Below are positions 45,306 through 54,270 of a stretch of 64,000 nucleotides of DNA, one piece after another. The translations under genes were made by a program, and so were the position numbers. Position 1 is the stretch's first letter, and each line of letters starts with the position of its first letter. Source of the DNA: Flavobacterium soyae. Its GTDB lineage: Bacteria; Bacteroidota; Bacteroidia; Flavobacteriales; Flavobacteriaceae. The stretch covers positions 34,010 to 98,009 of the forward strand of contig NZ_JAJQXA010000018.1 in NCBI RefSeq assembly GCF_021245985.1, in the 5' to 3' direction. Under the pieces are notes generated by a model that was not told the DNA's origin, ran no database searches, and saw only the letters and a program-made list of their open reading frames with translations.

Positions 45306-47291
45306 TTAATGCTTATTTATAGTGATGATAAACTCAGAACGTCTGTTTACCTGGTGTTCAGCCTCAGAACATGTAACACCATTTGTACATCTGTTAAGTA
45401 TTTTAGTTTCTCCATACCCGTGTCCGGAAATTCGATCTGCACTAATACCATGCGCTATAATATAATCAACAGTTGCTTTTGCCCTGTTCTCAGATAACTT
45501 CATATTAAACTCATCACGTCCTCTACTATCTGTATGCGAATTAATAGTTAATGATAAACTTGGTCTGGTACGCATTACCTCTACCACTTTATCTAATTCT
45601 GCTTTAGAAGATTCTCTAATTTTGTAACCGTTATAGTCAAAATAAATAGGGTTTAAATTCAGCAGACTATTTAAATCAACTCCATCTTCAATAATTTTTG
45701 TTTGATTATTAACCACAACCTCCAGTTCATTAAGGAACTCAAACGAGTATTCTCTTTTCTCCATTGGTTTAAATGGTGGTGCTTCCTGATTTTTTTCAGT
45801 AATTCCAGGTTTTTTATAAACTAATTTATATTTAATGTAAGGATCTAATTCTGTTTTATACTTACCTTCTGCATCTGTATAAATAGTGTTTATCAACTCT
45901 TGTTTTTCATTAAAAATTTGAATTTCGGCTCCCTCAATCGGGCCTCCAGAAGTGTATTTTAATGTTCCAAATACAATTGGGTCTATACTAAAATCGAAAT
46001 TAACCGGGCTGTTTTCCGTAAATCCGTAGATATCGTCATTGCCGCTTCTGTTTGATGACATATATCCTTTTTTAGTTTTGCTGTCAATTACATAAGCAAA
46101 ATCATCACTTGCTGTATTTACACCATCTCCTAAATTAACCACTTTATATTTCCCATCAGTATCTTTCATTGCTGCAAATACGTCAAGGCCGCCTAATCCC
46201 GGATGCCCATCTGAAGAAAAATACAATATCCCTGATGAATCTACATAAGGATACGTCTCTCTTCCCGGAGTATTGATTTCGTCACCTAACTTTCTTACGT
46301 CGTTACCAACAAAACCGCCTTTATTTAAACTTGCTACGTAGATATCTGAGTTGCCAAATTTATTATTTCTGTCAGAAACAAAATAAAGTTCTGTTTCGTC
46401 TGGGCTTAATGCAGGGTGTGCAGATGAGAATCCATCACTGTTAATTGGATAAGCCAATTCTCTAATATTAGCCCATACTCCATTTACATTTTGGGCAACA
46501 TAAATTTTCAAATAACTTGTACCGTCTTTATCAGCCCCAAGTTTACCGTCGATATAATTATTTCTGGTAAAAAACATTGTTTTACCATCTTTTGTAATTG
46601 CCGGTGTACTTTGGTGATATTTAGTATTTACATCTCCTTTTAACAGCACTGGGTTTTGAAGCCCGCCGTCAACTGTTATATCAGCAGAATATAATTTTAA
46701 AAATGCTTTTTCATTCCAGCTGTGTTTACGTTTAATTACAGTTCCAGTATCTTTTGCAGATGCAAATATTACTTTGTCTTTACCATAAAAAGCAGTTCCA
46801 AAATCTGAAAACGGTGTATTAATTTCAACTGGGTTTATAGTGTAACGACCAGATTGTATTTTGACCGCTTCCATCAATTTAGCTTCACCCCAGTTTGTAC
46901 TAAGATCATTCTTACCTGCTTTAGAGTAGTAAAACTTCATGACCTTTTCGGCTTCATTATAATTTTGTGTATTATTTAAAGCCTGGGCATATCTAAAATA
47001 ATATTCCGGATCAACTTTTGCTGCAGAAGTAACAATTTTAGAGTAACATTTTACTGCCTCAGGATAATTTGCGTTATAATAATAACTATCTCCAAGTTTT
47101 GTATAAACTTCTGTGGTGTTAACCCCTTTATTAATCTGCTCTTCGTATAATTTCGCGGCTTCGACAAAAGCGAATTTGTCATAAGCTTTATTTGCTTTTT
47201 CTAATCTTTTGTCCTGTGCCTGCACACTAATGTTCATTATACAAACCATCAGGAAAATAAAAGCAATTTTTATATTTTTATAAATCATCAT
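45306..47291 (-). CDS. OmpA-family protein with TPR and PD40 repeats (T9SS-associated)
   Basis: A 661-residue exported protein: signal peptide (about 1-25), TPR-like helices (28-130; YTKLGDSYYYNANYPEAVKCY), PD40/beta-propeller strands (about 170-430; PALSPDETELYFVSDR, YFSSDGHPGLGGLDVF, GYMSSNRSGNDDIYGF), a carboxypeptidase-D-like domain (about 455-520) and a C-terminal OmpA peptidoglycan-binding domain (about 545-661; NSHTDSRGRDEFNMKLSENRA). This plan is like PorE-type proteins that accompany PorP/SprF in type IX gene clusters. It is the last gene of a three-gene minus-strand operon (19-base gap). Confidence 0.9.
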   Translation of the reverse strand: MMIYKNIKIAFIFLMVCIMNISVQAQDKRLEKANKAYDKFAFVEAAKLYEEQINKGVNTTEVYTKLGDSYYYNANYPEAVKCYSKIVTSAAKVDPEYYFRYAQALNNTQNYNEAEKVMKFYYSKAGKNDLSTNWGEAKLMEAVKIQSGRYTINPVEINTPFSDFGTAFYGKDKVIFASAKDTGTVIKRKHSWNEKAFLKLYSADITVDGGLQNPVLLKGDVNTKYHQSTPAITKDGKTMFFTRNNYIDGKLGADKDGTSYLKIYVAQNVNGVWANIRELAYPINSDGFSSAHPALSPDETELYFVSDRNNKFGNSDIYVASLNKGGFVGNDVRKLGDEINTPGRETYPYVDSSGILYFSSDGHPGLGGLDVFAAMKDTDGKYKVVNLGDGVNTASDDFAYVIDSKTKKGYMSSNRSGNDDIYGFTENSPVNFDFSIDPIVFGTLKYTSGGPIEGAEIQIFNEKQELINTIYTDAEGKYKTELDPYIKYKLVYKKPGITEKNQEAPPFKPMEKREYSFEFLNELEVVVNNQTKIIEDGVDLNSLLNLNPIYFDYNGYKIRESSKAELDKVVEVMRTRPSLSLTINSHTDSRGRDEFNMKLSENRAKATVDYIIAHGISADRISGHGYGETKILNRCTNGVTCSEAEHQVNRRSEFIITINKH

Positions 47292-47310
47292 CTTTGGTAT
47301 TAGGTAATTA

Positions 47311-48228
47311 TTAGAAGAATCTTGGCGTTACTAATCTTGATTTTGAAGAACCTGTTAATTCAAATCTTAAGAAAATCTCATGTGATCCTGAATTATAATT
47401 TCCAAGTTTAGTTGTTTCATAATCATATCCATAACCAACCATAAGGCCATCTGTAATTTGAAAACCAGCCAATGCACTTACGGCAGCATCCCAACGATAG
47501 GCAGCTCCCAGCGTAAATTTGTCATTGAACATAAAGTTTGCAGAAACATCAACTGCCAACGGGGCACCTGATACATATTTCGTTAAAACTGCCGGTTTGA
47601 ATTTCAAATAAGGATTAAGATCAAATACATACCCCCCTATTAAATAAAAATGTGATTTTGTAGAATAAGTCGTTTGTTTTACATCATCAAAATAAGATGT
47701 TTTTAATAATTTTGGAGATGAAATACCCACGTACCAGCTGTCTGCATGTACATAAAAACCTGCACCTACATTTGGAGAAAATTGAGAAACTGTCCCAACC
47801 ATATAAGGATCATCCATGCGTTCACGATTTACTTTATTGTAGTCAACACTAAAATTGTCAAAACCTCCGGAAACTCCAAATGAGTATTTTACATCTGTGC
47901 TTCCTAAAATAGTGTAAGCAAAACTTGCCATAGCCCCAGTATTTTTTACCGGGCCAATTTGATCGCTTACAACATTTAAACCTATACCGTTAGCATGAGT
48001 TCCTAACGGACTTTGAATAGAAAAATTCATTGTTTTTGGTGCACCTTCCAGACCTACCCACTGTGTTCTGTATAATCCTAAGGCACTAATTACTTCTCTT
48101 GATCCAGTGTAACCAGGGTTAAATGTCATTGTATTGTACATGTACTGCGAATACTGTGACTCTTGCTGTGCTGAAGCACTAAAAACTCCAGCTAACAATA
48201 TTATTACTATGTGATATATATTTTTCAT
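47311..48228 (-). CDS. PorP/SprF family outer-membrane protein
   Basis: A 305-residue protein with signal peptide (about 1-20) and the PorP/SprF opening QYSQYMYNTMTFNPGYTGSR, followed by LYRTQWVGLEGAPKTMNFSI and beta-barrel strands to GSHEIFLRFEL. SprF-like proteins pair with specific type B substrates of the type IX system and help attach or secrete them. Its upstream neighbour carries such a type B domain, so the pair is probably a matched substrate and outer-membrane partner. Confidence 0.92.
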   Translation of the reverse strand: MKNIYHIVIILLAGVFSASAQQESQYSQYMYNTMTFNPGYTGSREVISALGLYRTQWVGLEGAPKTMNFSIQSPLGTHANGIGLNVVSDQIGPVKNTGAMASFAYTILGSTDVKYSFGVSGGFDNFSVDYNKVNRERMDDPYMVGTVSQFSPNVGAGFYVHADSWYVGISSPKLLKTSYFDDVKQTTYSTKSHFYLIGGYVFDLNPYLKFKPAVLTKYVSGAPLAVDVSANFMFNDKFTLGAAYRWDAAVSALAGFQITDGLMVGYGYDYETTKLGNYNSGSHEIFLRFELTGSSKSRLVTPRFF

Positions 48229-48278
48229 TACTTAATTGTTTTCAATGCTTAATTGTTTTTCAATACTTAATTTTAGAA

Positions 48279-49655
48279 TTATTGGTTATTGATATACAGG
48301 TATCCTGCTTTCTCCTTCACTTTTGTACCATTATTATATTTCAATATGTAGAAGTAAGTACCGGTAGGAAGTTTTTCACCTCTATTGATTGTTGCACGTC
48401 CATCTGAATAACCTGTAAACATTATATCAGTTTCGTTATAGCCTTTTGCATCATATACTTTTACACCCCATCTGTTGTAAATTTCAAGTGTATTGTCTGG
48501 AAATTTGTTTATTCCAGCAATGTGGAAAGTATCATTTAAACCATCACCATTTGGAGATACTGCATTGTATACGATTAATCCATCATCTGCACCAAACGTT
48601 TTATCAACCACAGCCATGGTAAACATTCCATATCCACTTACTCTGGCAGTTAACAATTGTGTATAACCTCCATTGCTTTTTGAATTTGGAATTTTATTGA
48701 AATCAACTACACCACCTTCATTTATCCATTTCGTACCATCCCAGCGAACAATAACAACTATCTTATCATCATTTAAATTAAAAAATTCTGAAGGTGTAGT
48801 TCTGGTGTCCATAGTAAGAGTCAGTATGATATTCTCTGCTCCTTTATCTTTTGTTACAGTCCAATATTCTTTATTATTTATAAGTTGGATTTCTTTTTCT
48901 TTACTAGAATGACTATGCTTGCTGTCATCAGAATTTTTATAGAAATATCGTGTAGTATAGGCATCATTTACATTACCACTTTTAGCATGATAAGATGGCC
49001 TGAAATAAAGTTCGTTACCAACCGGGTATTCAAAATCATTAGTTCCTATTTTTTGAACCCTTCCGTCAACAAAACTTAAATCGTTTGCATTTTCATGAAC
49101 AGCATCTTTTTCAAAAATTACTATTCCGTTTTTCTTGAAATCTGCAACACCGTTTACAGGTTCAGTAGTTATACCGTTGACAATACCATTTGTAAACTCT
49201 GTTTTCTTATTTACTGAAATCGAAGTAGACAACTCAAAAGGCATTAAAAACGCATCATTATCTTCAGGAATTAGTTTGCTGTCATTATTAAACTGTAAAT
49301 TTTGAAATTTTGCTAATGCAGATCCGGTAATCTTTTGTATATCTCCTCCTTCAAAAATTGTTTTACCATTTTTTGCTGCAGTAAAATCAACTTCTCCATC
49401 ATTATTCCAGTTTTTGAAAATATACACATTACCATCATTGGTGAAATTTCCTGAAGCAGTATTGTCATAATCTTCATAAACGGACATTATTGTATTCCCT
49501 TCTACTTTTACATCACCCGTATTATAGAATTGAGCCTGACTTTCCTGACAAGCCAAAAGACCGGCCAAAACCAAAAAGCCACAAACTGAACCTTGTTTAA
49601 TCAGGGACTCAGAATCGTTTTGTTTGTTTACTTTATATAAAGTATTATTTTTCAT
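48279..49655 (-). CDS. T9SS substrate with gliding-motility-type B C-terminal domain
   Basis: A 458-residue exported protein: signal region (about 20-42; GFLVLAGLLACQESQAQ), a beta-rich middle (NDGNVYIFKNWNNDGEVDF, VEYPVGNELYFRP) and a C-terminal type B sorting domain (about 355-458): YNAVSPNGDGLNDTFHI, LEIYNRWGVKVYDAKGY, LPTGTYFYILKYNNG, KAGYLYINNQ. The domain directs secretion by the type IX system. It is the first gene of the operon; the passenger region is not recognised but resembles other surface proteins encoded with PorP/SprF. Confidence 0.9.
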   Translation of the reverse strand: MKNNTLYKVNKQNDSESLIKQGSVCGFLVLAGLLACQESQAQFYNTGDVKVEGNTIMSVYEDYDNTASGNFTNDGNVYIFKNWNNDGEVDFTAAKNGKTIFEGGDIQKITGSALAKFQNLQFNNDSKLIPEDNDAFLMPFELSTSISVNKKTEFTNGIVNGITTEPVNGVADFKKNGIVIFEKDAVHENANDLSFVDGRVQKIGTNDFEYPVGNELYFRPSYHAKSGNVNDAYTTRYFYKNSDDSKHSHSSKEKEIQLINNKEYWTVTKDKGAENIILTLTMDTRTTPSEFFNLNDDKIVVIVRWDGTKWINEGGVVDFNKIPNSKSNGGYTQLLTARVSGYGMFTMAVVDKTFGADDGLIVYNAVSPNGDGLNDTFHIAGINKFPDNTLEIYNRWGVKVYDAKGYNETDIMFTGYSDGRATINRGEKLPTGTYFYILKYNNGTKVKEKAGYLYINNQ

Positions 49656-50352
49656 ATCTATATTTTTTTTTGGTATAAATTGTTTTCAAATTATGATGTA
49701 AAATTACTTCGGGCTCAAAACTCCAATAACCTGTCAAAGTCATTAGTGTATTAAAATAGGTTTAAATATTAGTGCCTTTTTTAAACCCTTTTTTGAGCAG
49801 TAAAACCACAAACAACTAGCTATCATAGATTTAATTAATTTTACGCTGCAAAATTCTTACATAGATGATTGGGCAGTAACCTTAAAAAGTTTTTAGAATT
49901 GCAGATTAGGACATTTTATTTGTTATGAGAGAGGAAAAGAAATTGAAAGATGCGGCTGCAGACGGCAAATATGATGTATAATTTTTTAATTAAACTCTTT
50001 TGATTAAAAACACAAAAACATTGAATTACAACACTATAATTCAAATAAAGTCGTAATAATGAAATTGTTTTTATATAAAAAAAGAGGAAGCCGAAACTTC
50101 CCCTCTTAAGAAAACAATTACCAAAAAGATTATTTTACTCCTTTAGAAGTAATGAAAAATAATACTGCAAATATCATTGATGACTATTGTACTAATAGTC
50201 CATAAACGTTTAATAAACCATAGATTAAGGTTTTTTATTGATTCTTTGTCCAAAAAAACACTTTAGAAACTAAAAAAAACCTAAATAAACAGAATTACAT
50301 TATGTAGCTTTTTACTTATATTTACTAAATATTAAGAGGTGAATGATTAATA
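49656..50352. other. AT-rich intergenic region with one hairpin
   Basis: No gene of credible length; an 18-codon ATG frame at 49925 is too short to support. At about 50081-50109, AAGAGGAAG and CTTCCCCTCTT form an imperfect stem (loop CCGAAA) that may be a terminator remnant. The left end should contain the promoter of the T9SS cluster. Confidence 0.5.
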
Positions 50353-50503
50353 ATGAGAAAGCCAATGATTAAAAATTCAAACATTCCTATATCATCATTA
50401 GATGATCTTGCAGGTTTTAAAGATCTAGCTAAATCGAAAAAGGAAAACGATAGGGAGCCTGCAAAAAGTAATTTCTTACTTAGAAAAACAAATTGAAGTT
50501 TAA
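50353..50503 (+). pseudogene. Decayed, frameshifted tail of a small HTH regulator
   Basis: From ATG 50353 the frame reads to FKDLAKSKKE, then a one-base shift near 50446 restores TIGSLQKVISYLEKQIEV before TAA at 50501-50503. This is a clear match to the tail of the regulator at 57966 (YKSLAESRKETIESLQKVIF then LLEKQV). The HTH part is missing. So this is a remnant of the same regulator family, directly in front of the S24 repressor. Confidence 0.65.
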
Positions 50504-50516
50504 GGAAGTAAAAACA

Positions 50517-51215
50517 ATGACTGAACTACAAAGAATTAAAATATCATTAAAGACCTTAATAAGTTTAGGTACTGCCAAAAATCAAGAAGAGCTTGGAAAG
50601 CTGCTGGGTTATTCTAACAAATCGTCATTTTCTCAAGTAATAAACGGAAAAGTTAATTTACCTGTTGATTTTATTAATAAGCTATGCAATTTAAATTCAC
50701 TAATTGACAAAGACTGGATTAAAACCGGAAAAGGGAATATTCTAAAAAACGGCATCGACACCAGCCAGGACATCGATAAAGATAATATTGCAAATAGCAG
50801 CATAAATGCCGGTTTTGATAAAAATAAAAGTTTATCACTTATATCTGCCGAAAACATGACCGCATACAACTATGGCAATAAAATTGTTTCAAACTATAAT
50901 GATGCTCCATTTTTAGTACCCACTTTTGAAGGGGCTGATTACTTAATTAACATAATAGGTTCCTCAATGTATCCAAATTATAATAATGGAGATATTGCTG
51001 CCTGCAGGCATTTGCCGGTAGATACTTTTTTTCAATGGAACAAAGTTTATGTTTTAAATACCGAACAAGGTATGCTGGTTAAACGTGTCTGCAAGTCTAA
51101 TAATGATAACTTTATTACTCTTGTGAGCGATAATACAGCTTATGATTCGTTTGAACTGCCCAAATCTAAACTGCTTTCTGTCGCAATTGTAATCGGTATA
51201 ATTAGATTAGAATAA
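50517..51215 (+). CDS. Phage-type repressor: XRE HTH plus S24/LexA-like domain
   Basis: About 232 residues from ATG 50517 (MTELQRIKISLKTLI); an in-frame TTG eight codons earlier lies within the pseudogene tail. The N-terminal HTH (about 15-60; NQEELGKLLGYSNKSSFSQVINGK) is CI-like. The C-terminal S24 region (about 135-232) has IIGSSMYPNYNNGDIAACR, whose SSMYP holds the candidate nucleophile Ser, and VYVLNTEQGMLVKRV, with the candidate Lys. Such proteins repress prophage or stress genes and can self-cleave. No phage genes accompany it here. Confidence 0.88.
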   Translation: MTELQRIKISLKTLISLGTAKNQEELGKLLGYSNKSSFSQVINGKVNLPVDFINKLCNLNSLIDKDWIKTGKGNILKNGIDTSQDIDKDNIANSSINAGFDKNKSLSLISAENMTAYNYGNKIVSNYNDAPFLVPTFEGADYLINIIGSSMYPNYNNGDIAACRHLPVDTFFQWNKVYVLNTEQGMLVKRVCKSNNDNFITLVSDNTAYDSFELPKSKLLSVAIVIGIIRLE

Positions 51216-51301
51216 CAATTTCTCTTTAATTGTATAAGGTAAGAAATATTTGTACAATTTAAAAAAACTTATAAAAGGACAAAATATTTAATTCTCTTGT
51301 A

Positions 51302-51658
51302 ATGAACGATGTAACCCAGAGATTTTTAATTATCTATGAATACCTGAAGAAGACAGGTATTATTTCAAATCCTACGAAGTTCGCTCAGGAACTTAATATC
51401 AGCTCTTCTTTAATGACTGAAATATATAAAGCAAGAACTAATGCAGGAATGATCCCTATTCATAATTTACTAATAAAATATAAAGTTATTGATGCGAACT
51501 GGCTTTTAACCGGCGAAGGATCTATGCTAAAAACCCCTAATAAAGATACTAATACGAATTACAAAGAACTGGCCGAAGCAAGACTTGAAATTATTGGACT
51601 TAAAAATGAAAAAATTGAACAGCTAAATAAGGAAATAAAAAAATTAAAAGGTTTGTAA
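51302..51658 (+). CDS. Small HTH regulator with C-terminal coiled coil
   Basis: A 118-residue protein: HTH-like N-terminus (about 5-50; NPTKFAQELNISSSLMTEIYK), a LLIKYKVIDANWLLTGEGSML segment characteristic of Bacteroidetes CI-like HTH proteins, then a charged coiled coil (about 85-118; ELAEARLEIIGLKNEKIEQL). It lacks any S24 domain. A truncated relative lies at 58586, and a differently diverged one at 57966. It lies 86 bases after the S24 repressor. Confidence 0.8.
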   Translation: MNDVTQRFLIIYEYLKKTGIISNPTKFAQELNISSSLMTEIYKARTNAGMIPIHNLLIKYKVIDANWLLTGEGSMLKTPNKDTNTNYKELAEARLEIIGLKNEKIEQLNKEIKKLKGL

Positions 51659-51689
51659 CAAGATCCTTTTCCCGTCCCTAGGTTTCGGG

Positions 51690-52560
51690 ATCGCTCAGGG
51701 TGACAACGATAGTATAACCACACCGTTTGTCTTTGCGAGGAACGAAGCAATCTCACTTAGTTTATTACCAAAGCTGCTTATTGTTAGTGCGGCTGCTTCG
51801 TTCCTCGCAATGACAAGATTGAGCGAAGATTTTGTAACCGTACAGTTTGTCATCCTGAGCGAAGTCGAAGGACTCGCAAGCAACTCTACAAAGATTGTAT
51901 AACCACATAGTTTCAACACAAAGAGACCCGACAGGTTTTAAAAACCTGTCGGGTCTCTTTGTGTTGCGTCTTTACTTTGCGCCCTTCGACTTCGCTCAGG
52001 GTGACAACGATAGTATAACCACACCGTTTGTCCTTGCGAGGAACGAAGCAATCTCACTTAGTTTATTACCAAAGCTGCTTATTGTTAGTGCGGCTGCTTC
52101 GTTCCTCGCAATGACAAGATTGAGCGAAGATTTTGTAACCGTACAGTTTGTCATCCTGAGCGAAGTCGAAGGACTCGCAAGCAACTCTACAAAGATTGTA
52201 TAACCACATAGTTTCAACACAAAGAGACCCGACAGGTTTTAAAAACCTGTCGGGTCTGATTTGTATTGCGTCTTTACTTTACGCCCTTCGACTTCGCTCA
52301 AGGTGACAACGATAGTATAACCACACCGTTTGTCTTTGCGAGGAACGAAGCAATCTCACATAGTTTATTACCAAAGCTGCTTATTGTTAGTGCGGCTGCT
52401 TCGTTCCTCGCAATGACTGTGCGTGTGTGGATCTTTGTCAAAGTTTAACTAACCACATGGTTTTAACACAAAGAGACCCGACAGGTTTTAAAAACCTGTC
52501 GGGTCTGAGTTCTATTGCGTCTGTACTTTATGGAGTTACTTGCGTGTCCTTCGACTTCGC
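51690..52560. repeat. Near-identical ~301-base tandem repeats built of nested palindromes
   Basis: The word GACAACGATAGTATAACC recurs at 51702, 52003 and 52305, giving two full units and a third partial one. Each unit has an outer arm CCCTTCGACTTCGCTCAGGG (truncated in unit 1), an inner arm TTTGCGAGGAACGAAGCAAT, the complements of both (TGCTTCGTTCCTCGCAATGA and TCCTGAGCGAAGTCGAAGGA), and then a free palindrome GACCCGACAGGTTTT with its complement (centred near 51939, 52241 and 52490). Units 1 and 2 differ at very few positions, implying recent duplication. Unit 3 lost its right outer arm. No protein is supported, although the repeats create spurious reading frames. Confidence 0.9.
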
Positions 52561-52597
52561 TCAGGGAGACAAGATTAGAAAGAATTAACCGTACTGT

Positions 52598-52768
52598 TTG
52601 TCATTTCGACCGAAGGGAGACTCGAGCGATAGCGAACAGGCGAAGCAAATCTCACGCGCAATTCTACAAAGATTGGCGATATGCTTTGCGGAGTTTCTAG
52701 TGTGATTCCTCGTTCCTCGGAATGACAAAAAAACTCATAACTCACAATTCGCAATTCACAATTCACCA
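52598..52768. repeat. Further interspersed palindromic repeat and CACAATT repeat
   Basis: GTCATTTCGACCGAAGGGAG at 52600 through CTCGTTCCTCGGAATGACA (ending near 52727) is a separate repeat element with complementary ends; it contains CTCGAGCGATAGCGAACAGG. A run of CTCACAATTCGCAATTCACA follows at 52741-52765, right against the stop of the next minus-strand gene. Confidence 0.65.
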
Positions 52769-54073
52769 TTATTTAAGAATATCCGTATCTACAAGCCTCG
52801 CATATTTCCCTGTGATTTTGCCTTTTTCGTCTATGGTGAAAAAAGTTGGGGTTCCTATTATGGCGTAGGTTTGGAAGTTTGGTCCTGCAAAACCTTTGAA
52901 ATCGCATAATTGTTCTTTCCACGGGAAGGCGTGATCGTGGCCGTCTGCGGCATTTTTGGTCATGTCTGCGGCAACGCTTATAATTTCATAACCTTTGCTT
53001 TTTACGATTTCGTAATTGCCCAATAACTGGTGAATTTCGTTCTCGCAGTTGTTACAGCCCGATTCGTAAAAGAATAACAAGGTTTTTTTATTGATTGTTT
53101 TTTTGCCTGAGGCGGTTTGCAAAGCAGGTGCCGAACCGCCAATTACAGGGGCATTAATGGCATTTGTTAATTGTTTGGCAGGCTTTTCTAACCTTCCTGA
53201 TTTTGCAGTATACTGACTTATAGCAGTTACCATATCATCTTTTCCGGCTTTGGTAAATAAAGCGACTGCTTTTTCTGTAAAAGCCGTATAGATTTCATTG
53301 CTTTTTATGCGCGACAGGATTTGTTTGGTGTCTGCCAGCCAGGAAGTGTCGTCTTTTAGTACACCTTGCTGCAGCTGCATCCAGCCTTCAATAAGATTAT
53401 TCCACTGGCCGCTGTTGTACAATACTGCCATATCGAGTTTGTCTCTTACAAAAAGATTGGCTTCTTTAGCTTTTTCTTCTTCTGATTGCTCCAGACTGCT
53501 TCCCACGCCCATTAAAACATCGTAGATCTCGGCTAATCTTGCAGCATACAATTTGCTTTGTGCTGTTGTGGTTTTTAAAGTGCCGAGCTGTGTATTAAGG
53601 TTTTCTTTTTCTTTGTCAAGAGCATTGTACAAAGCGTCTTCTTTTTTATAAACTTTGAGACCGTAATTTACCATACCGGCTTTTTCTAAAACCTGCCTTT
53701 GTTTTTTCATTCTTTCTACAAGGTACTCGTTCTCTGGTGAACCAGTATAAGTGGTGTTCTCAAAATTAGGCTGTTCTTCGAGGCAGGAAATGGCAAAATT
53801 TTCCTTGTTTACAATAAAATCCATTCCGCCGCCGTCTGTAAGGGCAAAGTGCGAAATACCGGTATAGCTTTTTTTGGCAGCAGGAATAACAAGTACAGCT
53901 TTTCCTGTGGCATCAAGTTTTCCTGATGCAATAGTATCTGCTTTGCTGCCTCTCTCGAGTACATATACATACTGTTTTCCTCCGTAATGAGAAAAATTTA
54001 CGTTTATGGTTTGTGACTGCCCGGAAGTTACCACACCCAAAACAGCAATAGCCTGTAATACTATTTTTTTCAT
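52769..54073 (-). CDS. Exported thioredoxin-fold (TlpA-like) protein
   Basis: A 434-residue protein with signal peptide (about 1-20; ends TSGQSQ), a DUF4369-like N-terminal beta domain (about 22-120), a helical linker (about 125-300) and a C-terminal thioredoxin fold with redox pair Cys340/Cys343 in ESGCNNCEN, KGYEIISVAADM and cis-Pro motif IIGTPTFFTID. It is expected to act as a periplasmic or envelope thiol-disulfide reductase. The C-terminus (VDTDILK) is near normal for the family. It follows the FISUMP gene by 197 bases on the same strand. Confidence 0.87.
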   Translation of the reverse strand: MKKIVLQAIAVLGVVTSGQSQTINVNFSHYGGKQYVYVLERGSKADTIASGKLDATGKAVLVIPAAKKSYTGISHFALTDGGGMDFIVNKENFAISCLEEQPNFENTTYTGSPENEYLVERMKKQRQVLEKAGMVNYGLKVYKKEDALYNALDKEKENLNTQLGTLKTTTAQSKLYAARLAEIYDVLMGVGSSLEQSEEEKAKEANLFVRDKLDMAVLYNSGQWNNLIEGWMQLQQGVLKDDTSWLADTKQILSRIKSNEIYTAFTEKAVALFTKAGKDDMVTAISQYTAKSGRLEKPAKQLTNAINAPVIGGSAPALQTASGKKTINKKTLLFFYESGCNNCENEIHQLLGNYEIVKSKGYEIISVAADMTKNAADGHDHAFPWKEQLCDFKGFAGPNFQTYAIIGTPTFFTIDEKGKITGKYARLVDTDILK

Positions 54074-54118
54074 GTTTTCTTTTGTTATTAATTACTAATT
54101 AACCTAAAATTTATATTA

Positions 54119-54176
54119 AATACCGAAACGCCTTTCATTCCTGCTCAAAGCAGGAAATGAAAAGCGCAGCGGTATT
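54119..54176 (-). terminator. Compound hairpin after the FISUMP-domain gene
   Basis: TTTCATTCCTGCT pairs with AGCAGGAAATGAAA (one bulge) around a CAA loop, and an outer ATACCG/CGGTAT pair closes the structure. Minus-strand transcription from the upstream exported-protein gene meets it about 95 bases after the stop. Confidence 0.5.
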
Positions 54177-54270
54177 TTTGATAATCTTAACCTTTAAAAA
54201 CTTATCATTGGGCTGCTATAAATAACCCAGCTAAAGCTTTATTTATTCCAGACAGGAAAATCTATTATTA

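Noticed and set aside
49925..49981. 18-codon peptide MREEKKLKDAAADGKYDV
   Set aside because: Too short and unsupported by context to call a gene.
50517..51215. Prophage or integrative element marked by the S24 repressor
   Set aside because: No integrase, excisionase, tRNA attachment site, capsid, portal or terminase gene was seen within the window.
51695..52220. Small proteins encoded by the 301-base repeats (two near-identical 74-residue frames)
   Set aside because: They arise because the repeat is duplicated; they cross the palindromes, have no start context and no family resemblance.
51690..52560. CRISPR array
   Set aside because: The repeats are about 301 bases, palindromic and adjacent without unique spacers; no cas gene is near.
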